Position numbers and translations under genes: made by a program. 64,000 bases of DNA, taken from assembly GCF_000002865.3 (NCBI RefSeq), contig NW_001865044.1, positions 773,282 to 837,281 on the forward strand. The letters are read 5' to 3'. Positions 19,232 through 31,592 of this stretch are shown here, piece after piece. Source of the stretch: Monosiga brevicollis MX1 (Eukaryota > Opisthokonta > Choanoflagellata > Craspedida > Salpingoecidae). Under the pieces are notes generated by a model. It saw nothing but the letters and a program-made list of their open reading frames with translations, was not told where the DNA came from and ran no database searches. Position 1 is the stretch's first letter. Each line of letters starts with the position of its first letter.

Positions 19232-19438
19232 TTCGCCAACCTTGCTCATTTTGTTCTGCTTCTTCTTCGATCCTCTATGGTCGGGTCGGGTGCAAACACT
19301 GGCGCTGGTGCAGATGTACCAAAGGTTGCAGGAAGATGTTGCACCTCGGCGACCCGGTTGGCAGGCGGTGCTCCGCGAGCACACCCTGGCTCTGCAGACC
19401 CTGACTTATCCTGATCCCCACGTCAATTCAGAGGCTTA
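15681..19438 (+). CDS. Receptor tyrosine kinase with LRR and LDLa ectodomain
   Basis: Start chosen at 15681 (MSNRPW) because it gives a clean signal peptide ending near LAAQ. The ectodomain has a Cys-rich N-terminal cap, three or four leucine-rich repeats (LTSFDVSNNRITELGVGAF, LSHLNLSSNRLTVV, LQTLDLSSNPLQTI), a Thr/Ser-rich stalk and an LDL-receptor class A module ending CDGHVDCADASDEQQC. A further Cys-containing region leads to one membrane helix (LAVILPIVVGLCALILGLIY) and a basic stop-transfer. The kinase is split over exons near 17850-18005, 18130-18228, 18371-18477, 18583-18663, 18739-19113 and 19314-19438. Seen: LHRGNFGIV, VAK lysine, MIHRDVAARN (the HRDxAARN signature of tyrosine kinases), LGDFGHARL, activation-loop tyrosines DEYY, and RWQPPEVL. 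The juxtamembrane exons (17270-17750) are uncertain, with two competing frames. The first glycine of the nucleotide loop is His, so activity should be tested. Confidence 0.88.
19193..19228 (+). repeat. Poly-T tract (36 bp) in receptor kinase intron
   Basis: Uninterrupted T run just upstream of the last kinase exon, inside the intron between about 19113 and 19314. Confidence 0.97.
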
Positions 19439-19691
19439 AGCTCGATAAAGATCCCAGCTCGATACCAGACCCATTTGAAGTAGACTTTCTTGTTGCTGCA
19501 AGCGGTTGCTGTGAGATCGGTTTACGCTGAGCGTGGCACGATGGCAATTGAATGGTTTCATCCGCTTTGGAAACACATGGTGCGGCATTACGGACGTTCT
19601 TGCGATCTTAGTCTTCCGACCTTTTTTTAAATTTTTGATTTTTTTCGCATGCAATTCTGATCAGATACGAGATATACGGTACAAGGCGTTT

Positions 19692-22600
19692 CTACATGTC
19701 AGTGAGCGCACGCTCCAGCATTTCATCTTCAGTCTCATCGCTCGTTGGGGCAAGGAGGGCGTCGATTTCACAACCAGCATCGGCATTGTCATCGATGGCC
19801 GGCTCGGCCGGCGGAGTGTTGTCGTCGTTGAGGTGCTCGAGCAAGCAGGTGGCCAGGTTCTCGGGCACGCCTTCAAAGGTGAGCGAGTCTCGCAGGTCAT
19901 CGAGAGGAAAGGGCGGCTGATACACGCCCCAGTTGACCAGGCTAGAGGATATTTTGTCCTTCTTCTTTCTCATCAGCTGTACCGTCTCCGAAGCCACGTC
20001 CAAATGAAGTTGAAACAGTTCTTTCAGATCTTTGGTGGAGAAGGCCTGCTCCGTCTCCTTGTCCTCCATGACAGTCGTCCCGAGGGCCGATTTGACAATC
20101 TGTCGTTGGTAAATCTTTTCCTCAATGGTGCCGGTGGCGACCAGCCGGTAAATGAACACGGGCCGGGTCTGACCCTCTCGCCAAATTCGTGCCATGGCCT
20201 GCAGGTCGTGGCTCGGGTTCCAATCGGTGTCAAACAGAACGAGGCGGGAGGCGCCCACAATGTTGAGGCCCACACCACCGGCCTTGGAGCTCATCAGAAA
20301 GACAAAGTCGTCGTGGTGACGCGCATTGAAACGGTTGACCATCTCAAGTCGCTGGTGCGTGGGCGTCGAGCCTTGCAGGCGCAGAAAAGGCCAGCCTTCT
20401 GCCTCACAGAGCAATTGCAGGATGTCTAGACAGCGTGTTGAGTTGGATACCAGCAGCGCTCGCTCGTCCGTTTTCTCACGCCACTGACGCAGCATGTGTC
20501 GCACTAAAGCCACCTTGCCACTGCCCTCTAGCAAGGTCGTTCGTGCCGCCACGTCATTGTCATCTGAACCGGGCAGCAATCGGCGCACGTCCTTGAGAAC
20601 GCGATCAAAGTCCGAGTCGGCCACATCTTCGGGTTGCCGACCTGCCACGGCATCATCCTCATCTTCCTCATCATCATGGGCGGCAGGCGCGACACTCCCG
20701 TTCCGCTTCTTCTTGGCACTGGCAGACTGGCGCCCCGCAAGGAGGCTAGGGGCATTGCATAACATGCGCAGTGCTGCAATGACGAGCAAGTGTCGTGTGC
20801 CACCACGCACGGCGTTCATGCATGAGCGCACAAACTGGGTGGCGATAAGACGCTGGTATAGCTGTAGCTGAAGAGGCGTGGGTTGGCAAAATACAACGTA
20901 ATCGGTCTTGGGGGGGAGGTAGGCCGCATTCACTTCCTTTGTTCGGCGTAACACAAACTCATGGATCGTGCGATTCAGCTCTTCCGCTCGAGCTTCACCC
21001 AGATCCTTTTCAGCCGGTGTCGCATCGTGCTGCCGCGCTCGCACAATGGGTGTTTCGTATAGACGCTTAAATTTCTGCACGCCGCGGGCACAACGGAGAC
21101 CGAGAGAAACCAATCATGAGGGACAGCCAAAAAGCAAACGAATGCATGCACTTGCACATGCACATGTACACGCAGCAGGGGAATGATATCGCATCACTGA
21201 CTGCGCTGGAGCCAAAGAGGCCTGGGTTGACAAAATCGACCAGGGTAAAAAACTCTTGCAGGTCGTTTTGCACGGGCGTGCCGGTCAAGGCAATCCGTCG
21301 CCGAGTCGCGAGGCCAGAGAGAATGCGGGTGGTCTTGGCATTGGCATTTTTGAGACGATGCCTTGAACCACGCGTAGAGACGAACAAATACGGATGGGCA
21401 TCGATGACAGACACAAAAAATGGGGGAGAGAAAGAAGCAAGACCAAAAGTTGAGGTGTCCTGCAATCATCACGTGCGGCCGCCCAAGTTGATTGCATATT
21501 CGACGACTCACGCTTCATCGCAAATGACAACGTCGAATCGCACTTGCTTGAGCAGGTCCATGCAGCGCAAATACATTTCGTAGGACACAATAACGACCTA
21601 TCAAGCACAGCAGCAGCAGCAGCAGCAGATTGTCAGTCACAGCAAATCACATTTGAGTGACCCATTTTTTCGACAAACCAATGCTGGCACGAGTCGGGTC
21701 GAGCGATACCGGAAAAGCCTTTGCCTGTTGGACGTGCTCGAGCTTATTGGCAGAGGAGATGGCAAAAGTCTTGATGCGCTCGACTCCGAGCCACTTGCGA
21801 AATTCCTGACACGCCGACCGCGGAAGGTTGGGGTGACAGGCACAGCATGATCGTTGGCACATGTTACGGATTTGACACGTGCTGACGGGCACGGCAGGTG
21901 GCTTAGAAAGCAGCGTTTGGCGTACCGCTTCCCAGTTCTTGACCAAGCTGCCGGGGCAAATGATCAGCGCACGCTGGCAAAGGGGCTTGCCGTCAAAGCC
22001 CTGCTTGAGCAGGGTCCACACTACCGAGATACACTGCAGCGTCTTGCCGAGACCCTTGAAATAGGGAAAAGGAGGGGTCATCGGGAGGTGTCAAGTCAGA
22101 GGCCACCATGCTCAATGCATGCGAATATTTTGAAAATGGGTAAAGACTGAAAACCAAATTCTGGAAGCAAGACGAACCATGTCATCAGCCAAAATACAGC
22201 CGGTGCCCTCCAAATCGCTCTTGCAGCCGGCTACGCATTCAATAACGAATCGCACGCCTTCGCGCTGAAAGATACAGGCAAGGGTGAGCACGTCACCGAC
22301 TTCAGGATTGGTAAGCGTCGATGCTACCCATCAGCATCCTACCTGATGGGGACGCAGGATCGTGGACAGGTGGGGGTCTACCACCAAAGGGACGCATGAT
22401 GGGGCCGCCATCTGCACACGGCATGAGGCAGCACGTTGATCAGCAGGCGCATACGCATACAATGCAGACGTGTAGATGGGAATGCACTCGCACCGGTGGA
22501 GGCTTGAGGACGAGGGCACCGGGCTGATTGGGATCATAACGGGGCTTGAGCTGCTTCACACTCTGCAGGGAGTGCCGCAAGCCCCGAGCATGGCACAGGA

Positions 22601-23660
22601 TAGGTGAGACGGCGAAAAGCAATTTAGCAGAAGCAGTGCCTGCTGAAAACACACGGCTTCGGCATTGCTGCTCTTGTGACCGACTGCTTTAAACGTCTTC
22701 TGCTTCATAACTGGCTTGCCTAAGCAGGAGTTGGCAGCAGCAACCAGCATGGTCAGAGGAGAGCAGCGTTACAATTGGCTCATAAAAGCTTGCACGCCAA
22801 CTCGGATCATGAGTCAATGTCGCTGGATGACACACGTGCGGTCAGGGTTGCCGAAGACACGGAGGCGGTGCGGAAGCAGGCACCGCTCTCGTAGCGTTTG
22901 CGTTCAATGGTGCCCATGATCTAGACATTGAAAGCGGGCGATTACAATGAACAAAGACGGAGGCACCGCAAGGCCAGGCCTGCAGACCAGCAGCCTGATA
23001 CCAAACTTGGCAGCCTGATACCAAACTTGGCAATTGTGACTCTACGTACCTCGATAATCTTGCCGGAAAAGTTGAGAGTCTCGCCATCTTGGAGGGACAC
23101 GAGGTCGGCCGGCCGCAAGGTTGAGCTCTTGCCGATTTCCTTTGCTTCAAGATCCTGAAGGATGACTGTGGAGCCTTTAACGGAGAGGACGGCATCACCT
23201 ACAACCACACCGTGTACATCCGTGTGTCACGAGGCACGATTTCTGCTCATGACACGGCATCTGAACAAGGGTCGGAAACGCGACGGCAGCGATAACACAT
23301 TCTGAAATGGATCTTGGTCGACAAACCTTGCCAGCTTTTGTGCTTCTTTCGGGAATACTTGCACCAAACGCAGGAAAAGTGCCGCCAGGTCGGCGCATCC
23401 GCGTCAGCGGCACCGTTTGTGCTGGTGGCTGCTGCCTTGGCCGGAGTACCCGTGGCAACATTTGAGCTCGGGTGGGCTGGCCGGACCATGAACTTGCTCC
23501 GCTTGGGTAGGGGCGGGGGCCCAGCATTGGCGCGTTCATGCAACGGCTTGGTTGCGAGCGCTACGGGGGGTGGTTTACTGACTGCAGTCTTAGGGGTAGC
23601 GACCTCAGTTGTAGCCTGCGTGGGGGTTGCAGCAGGCGCGAGGGGCTGGCGAAAGCGCAC
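19692..23660 (-). CDS. RAD54B: RAD54B-like SNF2-family DNA translocase
   Basis: SWI2/SNF2 ATPase that works with RAD51 in homologous recombination. The N-terminal exon (about 23315-23660) has the RAD54B-specific block [17 protein letters not shown]. The next (about 23047-23208) continues [20 protein letters not shown] and [12 protein letters not shown], as in RAD54B rather than RAD54. Smaller exons carry [26 protein letters not shown] (Walker A), [50 protein letters not shown] (Walker B) and [15 protein letters not shown]. The last exon, 19692-21074, holds the second helicase lobe: [29 protein letters not shown], the arginine fingers in ARIWREGQ, and [11 protein letters not shown]. An acidic insertion near 20,650 separates the two parts. 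The start at 23660 is the first good ATG, but an upstream exon is possible. It converges on the receptor kinase gene, with 250 bp between stops. Confidence 0.9.
21605..21627. repeat. Short (CAG)n run in RAD54B intron
   Basis: CAGCAGCAG run of about eight units within an intron of the minus-strand RAD54B gene. Confidence 0.85.
22991..23030. repeat. Perfect 20-bp tandem duplication in RAD54B intron
   Basis: CAGCCTGATACCAAACTTGG occurs twice head to tail (22991-23010 and 23011-23030), next to the exon at 23047. Confidence 0.97.
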
Positions 23661-24248
23661 ATTGGTGTGTTAGAGGTGGTGGTGAGCGCTCGACGATGGC
23701 AGGGGAAGATTGCCGGCCACACACCTGGGAGCGCACAGGGGTTCGAAAAGCTCCTGCACCGGGCCGCCGGGCCGACGGCGCATGCGAGCGACGCATGGGT
23801 ATCGTTACAAGATGGCCGTCAGACCAAAAAGCAAATGCATGTCGGTGGCTGCCTGTTGACTTGCAAAAGCGCGCCAAGGATTTGTCGACACTTTATCTCA
23901 TCGAAAAACGGTCAGAAACGGTTTTTTTTCTTCTTGACAAAAACACAAAATTTTTGAGCACATGTAAACGACACAGATTTTGTTGACGCAAGGCACATCT
24001 CGCCAAGGCTCATCAGGCTCATCAGGCTCATGTCCGAGTGATTAAAATGCACAAACACATCAATTACAAAAGGGACAATCAACACGGAGAGACCATAGAT
24101 CAGAACAGAATGGCAGAGGCGAAGTGAGATGGGCTCCGGGGTACTACAAATGAAGAGCAGCCTGCGGGCAAAGCATGCCGGCCAATTGGTTGATCGAGTT
24201 GCCAAGGAAAATGGTGGGCATTCTGGTACGAGCAAGGGGAAGGGGCAC
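23661..24248. other. Spacer between RAD54B start and CK1 stop
   Basis: Contains the CK1 3' UTR and RAD54B promoter or an unseen first exon. Includes a small imperfect nonamer repeat (GGCTCATCA, about 24008-24031). No independent gene seen. Confidence 0.45.
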
Positions 24249-26499
24249 TCAGGGACCGGGAGCTGCCGTGGCACCAGCCACAGCACCGGCGCTAGCCCGA
24301 CGAGAAGCTTGGTTCTTGTCAGAATCATCCTTCTTGTCCCAGTCAAAGATGCCGTCCATGGCGTAGCCTTTCTTCTGGAACAGCTTGCTGCAGAATGAAG
24401 AAGCGGCACAAAGCAAAGTTGAATGAAAAATAAAACAAAGTGGGGCATGATTAAAAATAAAACCCTCGTTAGCTCTCCTCCAGCAGGTCTGAGCAACCCA
24501 TTCTTTTCTTTGGTTTTCAAAGCACACAACAATGAGCAAGAGGCATTGTCAGTCTGACCGGAACAGATCGCGTAATCGGTCGTATTCGGGTTGCTCCTCG
24601 AAGTGCAGTGCGCGGCAGTAGGACAGATAGGATTCAAACTCGCTTGGAAAGCCGTCGCAGAGCTCCTTGATCTGAGGGCACATGGCTATGAGTCTGACTC
24701 GGCAGGAAGGAAGCAACAACACTGGCTCTGAAACGCTGCTTTATATGTGCTTTGTCACAACCGATTGCACAGGACGAACCGGAGTCGCAATCTTTTTCTC
24801 CATGATCTTTTCGTATTTCTGCTTCTTGGTCTTGGCCTTGATGCCTTGCCACGGCAGCGCGCTGTGGACCAGATTGGGATGAGTGGTGAATACGCGCGGC
24901 TCCACAATGATTGAGTGGCGCTTCAAGGACACCTACCCGCGCAAAAAGTAGAGAAGCACGTAGCCGAGCGACTCCATGTCGTCTCGGCGTGCCTGCTCAA
25001 CGCCCTTGTGCGTGTTGATGCTGGCATATCGCGCGGTACCTAATCAAAAGCGCCACAAGACAACATTAGCAGAAGAAGAATGCATCGGCAAAAGGTAAGA
25101 ACATTTTCAAGCCCGAGTGCGATTGAGGACGGGAACGAACCCGTGAGCTGCTTGTCCGTGCGGTAGGCGATGTGTTGGCCGGTCTTGGGGTCACGGTAGC
25201 GCTTCGCCAAGCCAAAGTCGATGACGTAGACCTGTAGGCATGACGCAAAGACGGCTAATCAGGAGGTGCTCAATGGACCGGCCAAGTGAAGCAGCATGGG
25301 ACCACATACCGTGCTAGCCCGCTTGTCCACGCCCAGCAAGAAGTTGTCGGGTTTGATGTCCTGACAGAGTTAGAGAAAAAAAAAAACCATGAAAGTGAAT
25401 CAACGAGATAGCAAGAGTAACAGTCACGATTGAGCCTGCACTCGAGTTCAAGGCGTCAACTTGGGGGAAAACAAAAAGGAAAGGGGAAAGAAAGAAAAAA
25501 AAAAAAAAAAAGTGACCGGCAAGACCACAGCGGGACGTGGGGGACCCTACCCGATGCAAAAAGTGGCGCGTGTGCACATATTCCAAGCGTTCGATCATCT
25601 ATGAAAGAATGGGAGCCCCGATGCAATGGTGTCAGCCAGGGACAACGGGCTGAACGCTCAAGCTGAAATTTGTTGAAGCAAGGACCAGAATGGAGGCACC
25701 TGGTCAGCAAGCATCAGAGCCGTCTTGAGGGTAAATTTGCGCTGGCAGTAGTTGAAGCAGTCCTCCAGGCTGAACCCAGTATCCACAGCATTGACAGCAC
25801 GGTGAGTGTGAGAATGTGCATATCAGATCTAGGTCTGACCTGGTCTGTCACGAAAACGGGGTCAGCACGATATGGTGAGCACTGACCTCGGCCCGAGGAG
25901 CTCCATGACCAAAACATAATAGTCATCATGTTGTCCAAAAAAGCGCACGCGCGGGATGCCTTCGCCACCGTGAAGCAGGCGATAGAGCTTGCCCTCATAC
26001 TGCAATTGCGGGTAGTTGGCGTGCACCGACTCGAGTTTGACAGCCACACGCTACATTCAGAGAACAGACAGCAGAGCAAAGGCTGCGATGTAAGCGGGCG
26101 GATAGCAACGCGGCGTTGAAGTCATGGCCCATGTCCATTCCCACCCAAGCCACGCCAGCGGGTCATTCATTGTATGTGCTGCGGAGCGCGAGCTCCGGAA
26201 TGTGCCGAGGTAGCTTGCTGGCCCCCTTTCCCTCGTCAAAATTGGACGACTCATGGACTCTCATATCTCATATCTCGCCATCCCTCTCTTTCGGGCCCAA
26301 TGACGAGGGGTAGCAAAGGGGTGGGTGGATCGAGGGCGAGCGATATAAGGTTTCAAGGGCTGCAGCGACATACCCGGCCACTGGTCAGGGAGACGCCAAG
26401 GTAGATCTGACCAAAGCTGCCGCTGCCAATTTGGCGCATGAGCTGATAGCGCCGACAGACGACGAGGTTGGCCGGCACCTTGGGGTGGGCGGTCGCCAT
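24249..26499 (-). CDS. Casein kinase 1 family Ser/Thr kinase
   Basis: Ten exons splice in consistent phase: 26374-26499, 25887-26050, 25700-25769, 25551-25598, 25310-25360, 25141-25231, 24937-25039, 24780-24861, 24559-24671 and 24249-24387, giving 328 residues. Seen in order: [12 protein letters not shown] (nucleotide loop), RVAVKLE (lysine), [22 protein letters not shown] (catalytic loop, split by an intron after HR), [14 protein letters not shown] (DFG), the CK1 hallmark [20 protein letters not shown] (in place of the usual APE), and GALPWQG. The tail is short and Ala/Gly-rich. CK1 kinases phosphorylate primed acidic sites in Wnt, clock, trafficking and DNA-damage pathways. The length and short tail are closest to the alpha-type group, but I do not assign an isoform. 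Confidence 0.94.
25495..25511. repeat. Short poly-A run in a CK1 intron
   Basis: A-rich run of about 17 bases (17 A) within the intron between the CK1 exons at 25310-25360 and 25551-25598, which reads as poly-T on the sense strand. Confidence 0.8.
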
Positions 26500-26900
26500 G
26501 TTGGCAGCTCACAGGCCAGCACGATCGAGGGGCAGCGTCTGATGGAGAGACGACACCGCTTGCACCAGGGCCTATGGTATGGGCAGATGAAGGTATGTGT
26601 TGTCTGCTGAGGACGTTGCTTCAGCTGGCGCCGACGGCACTCCGACAGCCCTCACTCGCTGCAACGAGGAGCTGACGCCAAGAGCAGGAGCCAAGGACCA
26701 GGAAGGGCTTTTGTGTTAATGGGGTCGTTGTTGAGGGTGCAGCGTTGGGGGCCTCCAGCCTTGTCCAAGACCTGAGGGTGCGTGTGATAGAGACGATAGA
26801 ATGTGTGACAGCAATGCGACCCAGTCAGCAGTCCACGGCACGTCTCGACCCGACGCGCGCGCAAGGTTGACCGCGTCGCGCAGTCGAGATGAATGAGAAG

Positions 26901-26960
<60 letters not shown>

Positions 26961-28627
26961 GTTTGAGAGAGAGAGAGAGTTTGAGAGAGAGAGAGAGAGA
27001 GAGACTGATACAGAGACCGAAGGACAGATACAGAGACAGAGAGAGGGGCAGAAAGAGAGAGGGACAGATCCAGATGAGAGAGGGGCAGAAAGAGAGAGAG
27101 GGGGAGAGAGAAACAGAAAGAGAGAAGAAACAGCAGAGACACAGGGGAATAGCACAACTACACAAAGAGAGTGTCAAACCGGACGTGTGTCTAACAGGTG
27201 GTAGCGCTTTACGGCAATACTACATGTACTGGCTTACCGTCTGATTGCGTTTTGATTGGTTGGTTGACTGGTTGGGTCGGAGGCGGCAGCGGCGGCAGCA
27301 GCATTTGGCGTGATAAAGCTCGGGAAGCATCGGACTTGAGCATTACAAGTAAAGCAAAGAGATGGCTCGCTGCTGATAACTTTGGCCACGGGCCTGACCA
27401 CATCAAGGCAGACGAGGGCCGCAGAGCACCTTCCGGCAAGCAACAGATGGTAGCACCTGACACCGTCAAGGCCCTCTGCCCAAGCAACGGTTTCCATGTG
27501 GTAGCGCGTTTGCAAGCTTTCCTGTTCCAACACGAATTCCGATCTGGCAGTTGGTGTGTGGAGACGTGATATGCTCGTCTTGGAGCAGATTGGGCCTCGC
27601 CGTTGATCGTGGCACGCCAGGTGCTGACACGAGAAGCCTGCCCTCTTCATCAAAGGACTGCCGAAACAGGCTCTCACCTGTCAATAGCATTCATTCCTAG
27701 TCCCGCAGCTGAGCCATCCAAACCTCCCGCCACCCCCTCCTACCCCCACCTTTTTTTGGCGGGAAAAGAGTGTCATCATTTTGCTCGCACATTACGCGAG
27801 CAGTATCACCATCACCATCACCACCAAATACAAAGAGAGAGAGAGAGAGAGAGAACAAAAGCAGTCGAGTTTTCCCAACACGACAACACGACAACACGAC
27901 ATCAACACCCGACAAGCGCCGACCGACGACCGACGACCGACGACGAGCGTCGACAGAACGGCTTGGCTTGCTTGTGCGGTTGGCTCGTTCCGTTGGCCGG
28001 CTGAGGTCTTCAAGTGCCCTGGACCTGACTGAATTCTACGGCAGTTTGTGCGTGGTTGAGCCAAGGCACCTCTTGGATTGAGCACATCGTTGTTAGGCGT
28101 CTACGTATCAGCCTTGTTCTCGTGTCCCCGTCGGCCGATCCATCCTGGCTTGTCCACTTATTCTGGTGCGTTGCTGCTTGTGTTTGTCGGAAATTAATAA
28201 GAAAGGGCGACCAAGAAAGAACGACGCTCGCTGTTCTAGGATGATCCCTCTGCGCCCACCCGGGCTGGGTAGGGGGAGCAAGTCTGCGGTCGTTGCGTTG
28301 CAAGGGCGTGGTGCCACCCAGCTACCCCGTGACATCTGACCCTGCTGCTTGCACGGTTTGCCAGGATTAGCGCATGTGGAAAGCAACACCAACGTTTCTT
28401 CCCATCCCGACATTCCAGTCAACACACAGGAGAGCAGGTGCCCAATCAGAATCTAGCACAGGACTCCGACCGTCTCACATTTCTCCAGCCTCGGGCCAAA
28501 CAATTTCGTCTACTCCTCGTGCCACCCGTCAACCTTGTTCTAGACTTGGCCGTCGGTGCACTTGCCAGCGCGACGGTGGGATCTCGCCTGGTCACTTGAT
28601 GGTGTACCTGTGGCACCCGCTCAGAAC
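26500..28627. repeat. 2.1-kb divergent spacer with long (GA)n-rich tract
   Basis: Spacer between the outward-facing CK1 and LtrA-like genes. From about 26901 to 27135 the plus strand is almost all purine (GAGAGA with TTTGAGAGA, CAGA and GGGGCAGA variants), and a second short (GA)n lies at 27833-27855. A (CGAC)-rich patch lies near 27,920-27,955. A minus-strand frame at 27466-27690 is open but not protein-like. No gene recognised; 5' UTR exons could be here. Confidence 0.7.
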
Positions 28628-31535
28628 ATGGCCGACCCACACTTTTCACGCTCCGCGAGCACCTCTGTGAGGTCTGCCGTCACCCCTACCGCCTTGGACG
28701 ATGTCCAGCCGTTTCGCCAGTCTCCCTCCCCGCCACCCACAGCGTCAACCCCGATCAACGGCTCAGTACCGGCAGCACTCGGTGCTCCAACAGAGTCGCC
28801 CCCTCAAACAACTGACTCGGCCCACAGTAATCCCACCGCTCCAGACGCCCCCGCACCTTCGGCAATGTCGGTTGGCACCAACGCCCAAAAGGCAGACTTA
28901 TTGCCCAAGGCCGATCGCTCCTCTCCCAAAGCAAACTGGGAAAAGCAGCCGCGCTGGATCCAGCATCTGAATCGCCTCTCTGCCATCAAGCTTCCCGTCA
29001 AGCTCTTTTCTCGCCGCCCGCTGCGCCTCCACCAGACCGTCGTGAGCCCCGAATACCTTCACGATCCACTGCACAAGGAATACATTTTCCACGAGGTCGG
29101 ATTCGTCTCTGCCCTCGCGTACCCACCTCTTGGCATGTTTTTTTTTTTTTTTTTTTTTTCCGAGAACCTGTTCTCCTCTGCTCATGGCCTTTGCACAACA
29201 CCCCACAGCACGCTGAAGTTTCAGCCGGAGAGCTCTTCTACGATCTCGTTTTCGTTGCGGTTTGTCATTGCCGCAGCCTACATCCCCGCACCCATCCGGT
29301 GGCCAGCCTCATGACAGCCCTGCCTGACGATGTAGATTGGCATTGAGTTGGGCCATTTTCTCAAAGCTGACCTCAGTGGTGCTCGTATTATTGAAACAAT
29401 TTTGATCTTCGCAACCTCCTGGATCACATGGTTTCACACCAACATTATGCTGGTCGGTGCAAACATGATCGATGGGCCCATCCTTTCTTCCAGTTGCTTC
29501 CACACGCGTGCACACACACCACAAGGCCTCTTCCTCATGACGCTGTCGACCCCCTCTTTTCATGGGCTTGGGTTCTTCTTGGCTTGCTCATCAATGTGGC
29601 TCTTTAGACTCGCTTCCACATTGGCACGCCGTATTCAATTTTGGTCTTCCTCATCATGCTTGGCACGCTCGGCCACGCTATTCATGCCGTCAATCAAACG
29701 GAAGACGATCTCGAAACGGGCTTTGGCAAGAACGACGACCTCATCTTTGGCTCCCTGCTCCTAACGCGCATCTGCTTCCTTTTCATCTGTACGCCGACCG
29801 CATCAGATTCTTTATTCTTGATCAAACTCCTTTTGTGGCCATGGTCTTACAAAGTTGTTTTTGTGTTTATTTTTTTTTAATTTTTTGGGTGTGTGTTTCC
29901 TTACCCTCACCTCTTCCCTCTCACAGATATATTCATCTATGCCAAGATTGATCTTGCCCGCCCCATGCTCAAGAAGTATTCCTTGTTCTTCTTCTTGTCC
30001 TCGATCCTATTGATCGTGGCCACTGCTGTGCCAGATACCGAAACAGCCTTTGCTTGCTGGATTCTGATGCTGGCAGTGGAGATTTTCATGTATCCCATCA
30101 CTCTGCTGACGACGCCGCACGACTACCAGCTAACGGTGCGCCATGCCTCGCGAATCAGCCAAGGGGCGAGCACGGCACAGAAGCGGATGTCACGGCGGGA
30201 ACGGAAAGGGGAGGAAGCACACAGAGCGCGCGAGCGGGCATCCGATCTCCTATAGATCTCTTGTCAGCAGCAAAAAGCCCGAATCACTCGTTCCCCTCGC
30301 TCAACCACACTCGCATTCTAATTGCTCCGTTGTGGCCGGTTATCCTTTTCTTTTGTAGGTGAACACGGCGCATCTGCTCGAGCGCAACCAGCTTTGGGTC
30401 ATCCTCATTCTCGGTATGTGCGGCAAGAAGGGCTGGCATTTGCATTGGCGCCGGCCACTTCGCTGTGTTTTTGCCCAGTCTCATGCTGCCTGTGGCTCTG
30501 GGATGGCAATGCGCAGGCGAGTCGATCATCTCCATCGCCACTGCGCAACACACGCGGGACCTAGAGTACTACGTCGTTGCCATCGGCTCTTTCCTTATTG
30601 CCTATTGGCTGATGCGTTTTCACAACTACTCTCAGGTCTGGCTTGTCGGTCTATTGCAGTTTTATTTATTTATTTATTTTTTTATTTATCTTTTTGTTCC
30701 GGGTTTACGCCGGCTCTATCAACAGCAGCGGCGGAGTCCGCCACGCTCATCCGTTATGCGCTCTGTTTCTGCTCCTGCGTTTTGCACAATTCTCTTTGCA
30801 TAACGGCCTTTTGTGACTGGCAGCACTTGTTCGACGAGCGAGCCGAGGAACACGCGCTCGATCACAGTCCTTGGATGGGGTTCATCTTCGACTTGCTTCA
30901 GCTCATTATTACGAGTGGCATGCTAATCATGGCCGTGGGCATCAAGTTTGCCATTACATACAACGGCAAAAATGCTTACGGTGTGACCCCTTCCCCTGTG
31001 GCAGCGCGATGATGTGGCGACGCTGACCCCGCCGTTATCTCCTTGGTTGCGCCTCTTGACGGCACACCGTGGCCTTGTTTTTTTTTCAGGTTACCACCAA
31101 GAATACGCCTGGACCTTGACAGTGTCTCTCGGTGTGACGCTGATTACCATGAACTTATCCCGGGTTTGCCACAAGCTGCGTCCGTTAAAGGTCTGCGGCA
31201 AAGAAACTGGTCGTTATACCGTCATTGGCATCGAGGTGCGTTACTGGGATTGCTACCAACCAACTTTTCTTTTGCTTCGCCCAAGCCATGCTTGCGTGAA
31301 CCTACCTGCCCGCACATGCGCCTGCGTCTCACTGACGGTGTTATGGCATGCAGCTGGTCTTGAGCATGGCCGTGATTCCTCTAGCAGCGCTTATTGAAGA
31401 TGCACACAAGGTGTATGAAATCAACGCGACCACTGGCGAGGAGGAGTATTACTATGAGGGAGGCTCGGTGTTTCAGGCCGTCCACCTTATTTTGGTCCTA
31501 ACAGGTTCGAGTTGTGGACTTGATGTCTCTCTCTC

Positions 31536-31592
<57 letters not shown>

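Noticed and set aside
26893-27244. Open frames of Arg-Glu repeats on plus and Ser-Leu repeats on minus.
   Set aside because: They are products of the (GA)n tract, with no splice context or conserved domain.
27466-27690. Minus-strand 74-codon open frame in the CK1/LtrA spacer.
   Set aside because: No family resemblance and no matching splice partners; left as spacer.
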